6,930 bases of DNA from Thiomicrorhabdus sp. (lineage in GTDB: Bacteria > Pseudomonadota > Gammaproteobacteria > Thiomicrospirales > Thiomicrospiraceae). The position numbers and the translations under genes are program-made. Within the stretch, counting starts at the first letter, position 1; each line of letters starts with the position of its first letter. Under the pieces are notes generated by a model. The model saw only the letters and a program-made list of their open reading frames with translations, was not told the origin of the DNA and did not search any database. Of the stretch, positions 1-5,806 are shown one piece after another. The stretch is taken from the NCBI GenBank assembly GCA_015488565.1, contig WFNQ01000058.1:1-6930 (forward strand), read 5' to 3'.

Positions 1-133
1 CCACTTTTTGCTGACTTAGCCCCTGAAAATTGCCAGAAACATCCGATTTTATCGTATTACTGGCATTGCCAATAGAACTATTGATAGGTGCAGTGGTTAA
101 TCCACTCGGTTGCACACCACTTATCGTTGCCAT
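1..133 (-). CDS. N-terminal part of the gene after flaG; fliD by position only
   Basis: This reading frame opens with ATG at 133 and stays open for 44 codons to the window edge. A perfect AGGAGG lies 4 bases upstream (138-143), and flaG ends 30 bases before the start. The visible residues begin MATISG and are rich in Ser, Thr, Asn, Gly and Gln. No membrane segment or signal peptide is visible. In many gammaproteobacteria the gene after flaG is fliD, the filament cap protein, and FliD proteins often start with MATI. However, a normal FliD soon runs into a Gly-Ser-Gly-Leu-Asp motif and an amphipathic helix, and neither is seen here. That the frame is a real gene is well supported. Its identity as FliD rests on gene order alone. 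It could instead be a FliD with an extended N-terminus or an unrelated filament-associated protein. Confidence 0.65.
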   Translation of the reverse strand, partial: MATISGVQPSGLTTAPINSSIGNASNTIKSDVSGNFQGLSQQKV

Positions 134-137
134 ACAT

Positions 138-143
138 CCTCCT
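138..143 (-). promoter_or_regulatory. Shine-Dalgarno site of the gene after flaG
   Basis: A perfect AGGAGG on the minus strand is followed by only 4 bases before the ATG at 133, a short spacing. An overlapping ATG at 137 runs into a stop within 20 codons. The site therefore supports the ATG at 133 as the start, and it shows that a real gene begins here. Confidence 0.7.
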
Positions 144-163
144 ATTCATATCAATATAATTAC

Positions 164-574
164 TTATATGATTTCATTGAACAGGACACCTGTCAAATTT
201 TCTTTATTTGTCATACCATTTTGCTGTACCGAATCCAAGTAACTTTGAATGTGTTCCATCCGTTTAAGCGACCCTTCATTCGGGAATTGTTTAATCACTT
301 CATCTGTTGATCTATCAATGACTTTTATCACTGGAGATTGCGAACTTGCATCAACTGAAAAAGAGACTCCCATACCAAGTTGTTCAAGTCTTGAGTTAAC
401 CTGTTCAACTTGCTGTTGAACCTCTTTTGCACCTGCCTTTTGAGCATTTTGAGAAGTTGCCTCAACAAATACCTCTTTCTGCTGTAAGGTTGGCGCCTCT
501 ACAGCCGACTGAGTGTCGGCTTGTAGAGTGCTTTTTCCAATAGCAGGCGTTGATGATACAGTATTTATATCCAT
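164..574 (-). CDS. flaG: FlaG family flagellar protein
   Basis: This 136-residue protein matches the FlaG family in size and layout. Residues 1-35 are a low-complexity Ser/Thr/Gln/Ala leader. Residues 36-66 form a charged helix (EVQQQVEQVNSRLEQL) that may be coiled coil. Residues 69-100 hold the family core: a strand GVSFSVD, then VIKVIDRSTDEVIKQFP, the typical V-I-D-x-x-T-x-E-V-I-x-Q-x-P signature. The C-terminus (LTGVLFNEII) resembles the hydrophobic tail of the family. FlaG is a small protein linked to filament formation; in some species its loss changes filament length. Its exact mechanism is not settled. The gene follows the second flagellin by 38 bases, and GGGAGG lies 7 bases before the ATG. 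No promoter is visible in the short gap, so it is probably cotranscribed with the flagellin. Confidence 0.9.
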   Translation of the reverse strand: MDINTVSSTPAIGKSTLQADTQSAVEAPTLQQKEVFVEATSQNAQKAGAKEVQQQVEQVNSRLEQLGMGVSFSVDASSQSPVIKVIDRSTDEVIKQFPNEGSLKRMEHIQSYLDSVQQNGMTNKENLTGVLFNEII

Positions 575-612
575 ATCAAACCCTCCCTATTGAACCACTC
601 CTTTTTAACGAA

Positions 613-1434
613 TTAACGTAATAACGATAATACATTTTGAGAAGATTGATTGGCTTGACTTAACATGCTCATACCCGCTTGTTGTAACACTTGGTTTTTA
701 GCAAGGTCAGCACTCTCTTTTGCAAAATCTGCATCTTGGATACTTGAGCGAGCGGATGATGTATTTTCACTTACATTTTGTAAATTAGATACCGTATATT
801 CAAGACGATTTTGTACCGCACCCACGCCTGAACGTGCTGTACTAAGGATACTTAAGTTATTATTTAACCCTGTAATAGCTAAGGCAGCATTGGCTGACGT
901 ATCTACCCCTAACGCAGTTATCGAGACTGCTATTGCCGAACCTCCTACAGTGGTAATATTAATCGAATCCGCTGCATTATCTTCCCAACCCACTTGAAGA
1001 TTAGTCGATACCGCTGTATTCATAATTGCGATACCATTAAACTTTGTGGTTGAAGCAATACGGGTCAGCTCCGCCGATAGCGCATTAAACTCTGCATCCA
1101 TTGCTGAACGGTTTTCTGCGGTATAGGTTCCGTTTAATGACTGAATCGCCAACTCACGTTGACGCTGCATCATGTTAGTCATCTCTTCAGCCGCACCATC
1201 AATGGTTTGTGCCATTGAAATACCATCATTGGCATTACGAACCGCCATATCTGTACCCATAATTTGGGTCGTCATATTGGTTGCTACCGCTAACCCTGCC
1301 GCATCATCTGCTGCACTGTTAATACGAAGGCCAGACGTTAAACGTTCCATCGATACCGAAAGATCACGACTTGAACTATCCAGTTGACGAGTCGCATTCA
1401 AAGAGCCTACATTTGTGTTGATTACCATAGCCAT
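613..1434 (-). CDS. fliC: Flagellin, promoter-distal copy
   Basis: This 273-residue flagellin is the filament subunit, exported through the flagellar type III system without a signal peptide. The N-terminal D0/D1 helices (residues 1-135) carry INTNVGSLNATRQL, SMERLTSGLRINSAADDAAGLAV and RQRELAIQSLNGTY. The C-terminal D1/D0 helices (about 205-273) carry GAVQNRLEYTVSNL, IQDADFAKESADLAK and QVLQQAGMSMLSQANQSSQ, ending in the canonical NVLSLLR. The middle (about 136-200) is short, so the large outer D2/D3 domains of enteric flagellins are absent. It is rich in Ser and Thr, plausible acceptors for the sugar made by the neighbouring pse genes. AAGGAG lies 7 bases before the ATG. It is about 86% identical to the upstream flagellin by hand alignment without gaps (37 differences). 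No convincing sigma-28 promoter lies directly upstream. The symbol is generic; flaA or flaB would serve equally well. Confidence 0.97.
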   Translation of the reverse strand: MAMVINTNVGSLNATRQLDSSSRDLSVSMERLTSGLRINSAADDAAGLAVATNMTTQIMGTDMAVRNANDGISMAQTIDGAAEEMTNMMQRQRELAIQSLNGTYTAENRSAMDAEFNALSAELTRIASTTKFNGIAIMNTAVSTNLQVGWEDNAADSINITTVGGSAIAVSITALGVDTSANAALAITGLNNNLSILSTARSGVGAVQNRLEYTVSNLQNVSENTSSARSSIQDADFAKESADLAKNQVLQQAGMSMLSQANQSSQNVLSLLR

Positions 1435-1542
1435 GATAAATCTCCTTATTCTTATAAAGAATCGTTAATAGCTCCAAACCAGTAAATCTGTTTTAAAAAC
1501 TATCTTTTAAGATTATTTGCCAAATAACTCTGACAAATTTTG

Positions 1543-1568
1543 TTTAAAACACCTTAAAGTGCTTTAAA
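1543..1568 (-). repeat. AT-rich inverted repeat in the flagellin spacer
   Basis: In the minus-strand transcript TTTAAAGCAC and GTGTTTTAAA can pair over 10 bases, with one G-U wobble, around a 6-base loop. No U-run follows, so it is not a classic terminator. It could stabilise or mark processing of the upstream flagellin mRNA. Confidence 0.4.
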
Positions 1569-1577
1569 TTTTATTCT

Positions 1578-1599
1578 CATCGGGCAATACTGCCAGATG
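1578..1599 (-). terminator. Hairpin directly after the upstream flagellin; leaky terminator or mRNA stabiliser
   Basis: Nine bases after the stop codon the transcript reads CATC, T, GGCA, a 4-base loop GTAT, TGCC, C, GATG. That is a 9-base stem with a single T/C mismatch. It is followed by GAGAATAAAATTT, which has no proper U-tract, so strong intrinsic termination is doubtful. Partial attenuation, or protection of the upstream flagellin mRNA from 3' decay, fits better. Confidence 0.4.
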
Positions 1600-1608
1600 A
1601 AGAAACCT

Positions 1609-2430
1609 TTACTGCAACAGTTGCATCACATTTTGAGAGGCCTGATTGGCTTGACTTAACATACTCATACCCGCTTGTTGCAATACTTGAGTTCTTGCAA
1701 GGTTGGCACTCTCTTTTGCAAAATCTGCATCTTGAATCGCTGAGCGAGAAGCGCTAATGTTTTCACTGACATTCTGTAAGTTAGCCACCGTGTATTCCAA
1801 ACGGTTTTGTACCGCACCCACACCTGAACGTGCTGTACTAAGGATACTTAAATTATTATTTAACCCTATAATAGCTAAGGCAGCATTGGCTGACGTATCT
1901 ACTCCTAGCGCAGTTATCGAGACTGCGATTGCCGAACCACCAATGGCGGTTACTGTAATTGAGTCAGCTGCATTATCTTCCCAACCTGCATGAATTTCTA
2001 TTTGAGCATTGGTGTTCATTACTGGAACACCGTTAAACTTGGTGGTCGAAGCAATACGAGTCAATTCAGCTGATAATGCATTAAACTCTGCATCCATTGC
2101 CGTACGGTTTGCAGCAGAATAGGTTCCGTTTAATGACTGAATCGCCAGTTCACGTTGACGTTGCATCATATTGGTCATCTCTTCCGATGCACCATCAATG
2201 GTTTGTGCTAACGAGATACCATCATTGGTATTACGAATCGCCATATCTGTACCCATAATTTGGGTTGTCATATTCGTTGCTACCGCTAATCCAGCCGCAT
2301 CGTCTGCTGCACTGTTAATTCTTAAACCAGAGGTTAAACGTTCCATCGAAACAGAAAGGTCTCTACTAGACATGTCCAATTGACGTGTTGCGTTTAATGA
2401 ACCAATATTTGTGTTAATTACCATTGCCAT
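1609..2430 (-). CDS. fliC: Flagellin, promoter-proximal copy
   Basis: This is the second 273-residue flagellin, collinear with its neighbour. It has the same D0/D1 N-terminal blocks (SMERLTSGLRINSAADDAAG, RQRELAIQSLNGTYSAANR) and C-terminal blocks (GAVQNRLEYTVANL, IQDADFAKESANLAR, QVLQQAGMSMLSQANQASQ). The outer D2/D3 domains are missing. Most of its differences from the other copy cluster at residues 135-149 and 158-163. Its last residues, NVMQLLQ, depart from the usual NVLSLLR, which is notable because the extreme C-terminus packs in the filament core. AAGGAG lies 8 bases before the ATG. A sigma-28 promoter lies about 90-115 bases upstream, so this copy should be expressed as a late-class flagellar gene. 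It is probably the more abundant subunit, which is inference from promoter proximity. The symbol is generic. Confidence 0.97.
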   Translation of the reverse strand: MAMVINTNIGSLNATRQLDMSSRDLSVSMERLTSGLRINSAADDAAGLAVATNMTTQIMGTDMAIRNTNDGISLAQTIDGASEEMTNMMQRQRELAIQSLNGTYSAANRTAMDAEFNALSAELTRIASTTKFNGVPVMNTNAQIEIHAGWEDNAADSITVTAIGGSAIAVSITALGVDTSANAALAIIGLNNNLSILSTARSGVGAVQNRLEYTVANLQNVSENISASRSAIQDADFAKESANLARTQVLQQAGMSMLSQANQASQNVMQLLQ

Positions 2431-2489
2431 GATATGTACTCCTTGTGTGTTACTTTTTGTGTTTTATGTTTATCTATTTTTTATAATTT

Positions 2490-2502
2490 GAGACAGTGTC
2501 TC
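2490..2502. repeat. Palindrome in the flagellin leader
   Basis: GAGACA and TGTCTC are perfect 6-base inverted arms around one central base. The site lies roughly 10-20 bases after the predicted start of the flagellin transcript. It could be a protein-binding operator, or it could fold in RNA as a 5-base stem with a 3-base loop. No known regulator is matched. Confidence 0.35.
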
Positions 2503-2517
2503 CTGCCTTCAATTACC

Positions 2518-2544
2518 TTAACGGTCGGTTAAAAGAAAGCTTTA
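2518..2544 (-). promoter_or_regulatory. Sigma-28 (FliA) promoter of the flagellin operon
   Basis: On the minus strand, TAAAGCTT (2537-2544) matches the sigma-28 -35 consensus TAAAGTTT at 7 of 8 bases. ACCGTTAA (2518-2525) matches the -10 consensus GCCGATAA at 6 of 8. The spacing from TAAA to the -10 is exactly 15 bases, as in known FliA promoters. A T-rich tract lies just upstream of the -35 and may act like an UP element. The predicted start is near 2511, which gives a leader of about 80 bases before the flagellin ATG at 2430. Confidence 0.75.
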
Positions 2545-2600
2545 GGTTTATTTAATAAAAAAAAAGTAAAAATCATTCAATCATTGATATACGGGGATTT

Positions 2601-2633
2601 AAAACAAAAAAACCACTCTAAAAAGAGTGGTTT
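2601..2633 (-). terminator. Strong intrinsic terminator after maf
   Basis: The minus-strand transcript folds AAACCACTCT with AGAGTGGTTT (10 base pairs, 4-base loop) and then runs into a T-rich tail reading TTTTGTTTT. This is a textbook Rho-independent terminator. It lies about 75 bases after the maf stop and separates the glycosylation operon from the flagellin promoter. Confidence 0.9.
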
Positions 2634-2708
2634 AAATAGGGGGGAGAGAGAAAATAACTTATATTTTTTACAAGGACTTATACTTATTAGAGGAGATGTT
2701 TTACGTCC

Positions 2709-5165
2709 TTAACTATTAAGACTATCAATAAAATTTTGTAATACCTCTTGGTCAATGAAGGTGCTTGTCTCCGCTTTTTGTACAATTTGATTCGCAGCCT
2801 CAATATCAGGTTTCTGAACCAACAGCTTAATTAACTCAATTAAAGCCTCTGTATCTTCATACAATAGCGGGTACGCTTGATAAACAGCAATCGCACTGTC
2901 ACGCTCCCCTAGTAGGGCTAATGCTTCAGCATACTTAGGAAAGTACTTCACATTCATTAAACTCAACACATGAAGTACTTGCAACCCTTTTTCAGGCTGA
3001 TTCAATGCAAAGGCCAATGGAAAAACCTGCTGTTGAATCCAGTACTGTTTTTTATAAGGGTCCACTGTTTGATAAAAAATAAGCGCATCTTCAATATCAC
3101 CAATCAACTCCAGCTTCATTCCTATCGCCAACCACCTTGCAATTGAATGCTCTGTTGAAGAAATTAAAGACAGCTGCCTAAGAATGGTTTGAACCTCTGT
3201 TAAATCTTTCGCTTCAAAAGCTTGGTTTAATCTGGAAATAAATGTTTCAGGAGAACTTAAACGCTGTTTAAATACCGCTTCCAGTGCACTTTCATCTGTT
3301 TTCATTTTTTGAAAAGCACACTCTAATTCAGCCACCTTATCAGAATAATGACTTTGAATCTCATCATACGACCTCTCTGAAAGATGTTCTATCCAAACAT
3401 GAAATCGCCCTGGAATACCTCGCTTAAACCAACCATCAGCCAATAGTAAAAAGTCCGTTTCTGGATTTAACTCCAGTAAACGAAACTCAACTTCCAACTT
3501 AAGCTCCTCTAGTTTGGCCAAAAAACCTTCTGCCGCATCCTTTAAACCGCCAAAAAAGCCCATCAAGGCATCTTGCATCTCTTGTTGCGACATATCCATC
3601 TCAGACTCTACAGGCTGTAATGTTTCCATAAACGCTTGATAGCCATAATTCACCAGCGTTTGATAATCCACCCCTACTATTTTTTCAAGCTTGTTTTTTT
3701 GTTTAAGTACCGCTTTAATTTTGACACGTTGTTTTGACGTATCTGAAAATAACGTGCGACTTAAGTGCAACCCCTTTTTAGACTCATTAACAATATTGAT
3801 CAGCCATTTTGAATGGTGATTCACCTCTCCATTTAAAAAGATCTGAAAGGCCTTTTCGATGACTGAATTCCACTGCAAGGCATCCTGAAACTGTTCAACT
3901 ACCTTAAACTTCTCCCCTCCTAATTTAATCTGCTCAAAAGGTTGATAATGAATGCCTTGTATCATGGCTGCTCCATTATTCAAATTTGACGCCTTAAACT
4001 GTGGCCAATTTTGCTTAAGTTGGATGAGATGCGTCTCCAGCGAATTACGCGCATCGTACAACTGAATATTAGTAGAAACTTCCTCTCCTCTATAGTTTAT
4101 CGTTTTTGTATCACAAGCATCATTCTGTTGGTTTTTCGCTTCAATACTGTCTGATTCATGGCACACCCCCTCTGGAGTAAAACAAAAATCAACGCCTGCT
4201 AAATAAAGATGAGGCACTCCTAAGTAACACGCAATGCCAAATAAGGCATTGCTCACCGTTGGGCCATCCGAAACAAAATTTTCTTCCCCCCCTCTTGCCC
4301 ATGGAAACCGTCTTCTACTATAAGATTTAAGCCCTGACCACTGACGAATTAACGGGGGGTATGGCCCCTCTCCTGTCACTAAAATACTGTCTTTTTGAAA
4401 CGCGTACATCTCTTTAGAGTAATCAAAAATCAATGGCTGACCATCAAATATACCAATAAAATCAGGGGTAATCCCCTCCTTTTGTAACCGCTTACAAATC
4501 CGGCTGGCAGCAAAAATCCATAATTTAGACTGGTTCTCTTTTAACCATGGAATAACCTTATCTAAAGAAGGGCCTCCTCCCAATAAAATCGCAGGTATAT
4601 CGCCTGCTAACTGGCCTTTAATAACCGACAAAGGGTGCTGTAAATCACAGACATTGTCCAGTTGACGGTCAAATGCTATTTTAAAATCACGATTATCTAC
4701 TCGATCAATCTGAAACTGATGAAAAGCCTCTTTTTGCTGCTCATCCAGCCCACTGTAGTTCCCTTCTCCCTTTTCAAATATGACTGAGCGTAATAAAATA
4801 ATGGCATTTCGAATAACATAGTCTTGATAATTTAGATACAAATATTCATACTCAAACTGTTCAAACGTATACAGTTCAACCTTAAACACACTGTCTTCTT
4901 CCCACTGTTTTAACCGAGTGTGTTTTATGTACTCAATCACCTCTGGAAAATCCACACAAATAAAGCGTTGCCCAGTGGTTGCAATACGTTGTAAATAATC
5001 AAGCAATAGTCCCGAGTCCGTTCCCAAAACCACAAATAACTTTTTATCTGGTAGCTGTAATCCTACAAAGGTTTTATAAACCTCCGCAGAAACTGCTTGA
5101 TCAAACTGCGCTGAATAAAACCCTTCCAACACCGTCTCATTTTGTTTGGTTTGAATACTATTCAT
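2709..5165 (-). CDS. Maf-family flagellin glycosyltransferase (DUF115/MptE-like) with TPR-like C-terminal extension
   Basis: This 818-residue protein belongs to the motility-associated factor (Maf) family, cytoplasmic enzymes that transfer nonulosonic acids such as pseudaminic acid from CMP-sugars to Ser/Thr of flagellin before export. Residues 1-180 fit the Maf N-terminal domain, with a Rossmann-like LFVVLGTDSGLLLDYL (43-58). The DUF115/MptE-like core follows: AILLGGGPSLD (192-202), IFAASRICKRL and GITPDFIGIFDGQ (217-243), DGPTVSNALFGIACYLG (300-316) and YLAGVDFCFT (321-330). Residues from about 430 are mostly helical. About 640-818 look like degenerate TPR hairpins (for example LGDRDSAIAVYQ-type pairs near 695, 728 and 760), so the protein is longer than many family members. 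ATG at 5165 has AAGGTG 6 bases upstream and lies 14 bases after the methylase stop. The G7 run at 4286-4292 lies in the catalytic core. Assignment to Maf is firm; the transferred sugar is inferred from pseI. Confidence 0.92.
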   Translation of the reverse strand: MNSIQTKQNETVLEGFYSAQFDQAVSAEVYKTFVGLQLPDKKLFVVLGTDSGLLLDYLQRIATTGQRFICVDFPEVIEYIKHTRLKQWEEDSVFKVELYTFEQFEYEYLYLNYQDYVIRNAIILLRSVIFEKGEGNYSGLDEQQKEAFHQFQIDRVDNRDFKIAFDRQLDNVCDLQHPLSVIKGQLAGDIPAILLGGGPSLDKVIPWLKENQSKLWIFAASRICKRLQKEGITPDFIGIFDGQPLIFDYSKEMYAFQKDSILVTGEGPYPPLIRQWSGLKSYSRRRFPWARGGEENFVSDGPTVSNALFGIACYLGVPHLYLAGVDFCFTPEGVCHESDSIEAKNQQNDACDTKTINYRGEEVSTNIQLYDARNSLETHLIQLKQNWPQFKASNLNNGAAMIQGIHYQPFEQIKLGGEKFKVVEQFQDALQWNSVIEKAFQIFLNGEVNHHSKWLINIVNESKKGLHLSRTLFSDTSKQRVKIKAVLKQKNKLEKIVGVDYQTLVNYGYQAFMETLQPVESEMDMSQQEMQDALMGFFGGLKDAAEGFLAKLEELKLEVEFRLLELNPETDFLLLADGWFKRGIPGRFHVWIEHLSERSYDEIQSHYSDKVAELECAFQKMKTDESALEAVFKQRLSSPETFISRLNQAFEAKDLTEVQTILRQLSLISSTEHSIARWLAIGMKLELIGDIEDALIFYQTVDPYKKQYWIQQQVFPLAFALNQPEKGLQVLHVLSLMNVKYFPKYAEALALLGERDSAIAVYQAYPLLYEDTEALIELIKLLVQKPDIEAANQIVQKAETSTFIDQEVLQNFIDSLNS
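4286..4292 (-). repeat. G7 homopolymer in the maf coding sequence
   Basis: On the coding strand seven consecutive G residues encode Gly292, Gly293 and the start of Glu294, inside the DUF115 core. A C6 run (4354-4359) lies about 65 bases earlier in the gene. The frame is intact in this sequence. Such runs are possible slippage sites, and longer poly-G tracts make some Campylobacter maf genes phase-variable. Confidence 0.5.
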
Positions 5166-5179
5166 CCATTACACCTTAT

Positions 5180-5806
5180 CTAATTCGCTCTTTTTTCCAT
5201 TAAAAACCACGTGGTATCATCCAGTGGAAAAGCAGGATCACCATGATAAATAAAGCCATAATCCACCAATTTTAAATCCGGATATTGCGCCATCATTTCA
5301 CCCGCAAAATCCCGTTTAAAATAACGGCCATCATTCCCACGGTACTTCACTTCCACCGGAGTGGGATTATACGACTCCGATAGCAACACCCAACGCTGAC
5401 TGTGGTCATACAGTTTTTGATACATTTGAGGCAACTCTTGAGGGTTAATATGAATCAATACCCCTAAAATCATCGTCATCTCATAACAGTTATCCGATGT
5501 AAACTCCAAAGCCGACTGATGAAAGATCTCTTTACAGCCTCCCCACTTTTCAAGTTGCTCTTTGGCAAATGCATTAATTTCAATCGCAGACAACTCGGTA
5601 TTGGGTAGTAGTTTATTAATGGCTTGTAAGTTCAAGCCAACATTGGAACCAAGCTCCAACACCGATTGAAGTACGCCTGTCCGTTGTAACACCTTAGAAA
5701 AAAAGGCTGTTTTATTCACCAATAACGATTCACTGTTATTACGTTGGCTGTATTCATCGCCAAATTCACCCGCCCAAAAGGACTCTTGCTCTGTTTTATA
5801 GGCCAT
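5180..5806 (-). CDS. Pseudaminic acid biosynthesis-associated SAM methyltransferase
   Basis: This 208-residue protein has the class I SAM-dependent methyltransferase fold. Motif I is SVLELGSNVGLNL (48-60), an acidic residue closes the second strand (AIEIN, Glu76), and MTMILGVLIHINPQEL (111-126) matches the post-II motif region. The N-terminus (TEQESFWAGEFGDEY, residues 5-19) is the hallmark of the family named pseudaminic acid biosynthesis-associated methylase, found beside pseI genes. The substrate of that family is not established as far as I know. O- or N-methylation of a pseudaminic acid derivative is the obvious guess. The start at 5806 lies inside the end of pseI (11-base overlap), with AGGAGA 5 bases upstream, so translation is probably coupled. 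The TAG stop is 14 bases before maf. No membrane segment is seen, so it is likely cytoplasmic. Confidence 0.88.
   Translation of the reverse strand: MAYKTEQESFWAGEFGDEYSQRNNSESLLVNKTAFFSKVLQRTGVLQSVLELGSNVGLNLQAINKLLPNTELSAIEINAFAKEQLEKWGGCKEIFHQSALEFTSDNCYEMTMILGVLIHINPQELPQMYQKLYDHSQRWVLLSESYNPTPVEVKYRGNDGRYFKRDFAGEMMAQYPDLKLVDYGFIYHGDPAFPLDDTTWFLMEKRAN

Larger units (their letters stand above)
1435..1608 (-). other. Spacer between the two flagellin genes, two hairpins, no clear promoter
   Basis: This 174-base AT-rich spacer contains two consecutive inverted repeats just after the upstream flagellin stop (1578-1599 and 1543-1568) and the Shine-Dalgarno of the downstream flagellin. I searched it by eye for a sigma-28 box (TAAA, 15 bases, GCCGATAA), a sigma-54 box (GG, 10 bases, GC) and a sigma-70 pair. 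I found only weak partial matches. A CCCGATGA next to the first hairpin resembles a sigma-28 -10, but it has no TAAA at the right distance. Confidence 0.6.
2431..2708. other. 278-base intergenic region holding terminator, promoter and leader
   Basis: This region separates the glycosylation operon from the filament operon. In transcription order it contains the 3' end after maf, an intrinsic terminator (2601-2633), a short unassigned stretch, a T-rich tract (about 2549-2572), the sigma-28 promoter (2518-2544), and a leader of about 80 bases with a palindrome at 2490-2502. I see no open reading frame of note on either strand. Confidence 0.75.

Noticed and set aside
30..310. Two overlapping plus-strand reading frames of 66-70 codons
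   Set aside because: They lie antisense to flaG and the following gene, match no family I recognise, and are explained by the codon structure of the minus-strand genes.
665..1387. Plus-strand frames opposite the distal flagellin
   Set aside because: Very similar mirror frames occur opposite the other flagellin (1757-1993, 2171-2383). This is expected when two homologous genes share codons, so the frames are shadows and not conserved antisense genes.
1520..1536. TTGTCA as a sigma-70 -35 box for the distal flagellin
   Set aside because: No acceptable TATAAT-like element lies 16-18 bases downstream; the best candidate matches only half the consensus.
1573..1582. CCCGATGA as a sigma-28 -10 box for the distal flagellin
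   Set aside because: It matches 6 of 8 bases, but no TAAA lies near 15 bases upstream; the nearest is about 23 bases away. It also overlaps the hairpin arm.
613..2430. The flagellin pair as a mobile-element or assembly duplication
   Set aside because: The copies differ throughout in silent and coding positions and have unrelated flanks, so they are an old tandem paralogue pair. No insertion sequence ends or target repeats are visible.
4979..5203. Plus-strand frame of 74 codons at the start of maf
   Set aside because: It is antisense to the well-supported maf N-terminus and methylase end, with no recognisable product.
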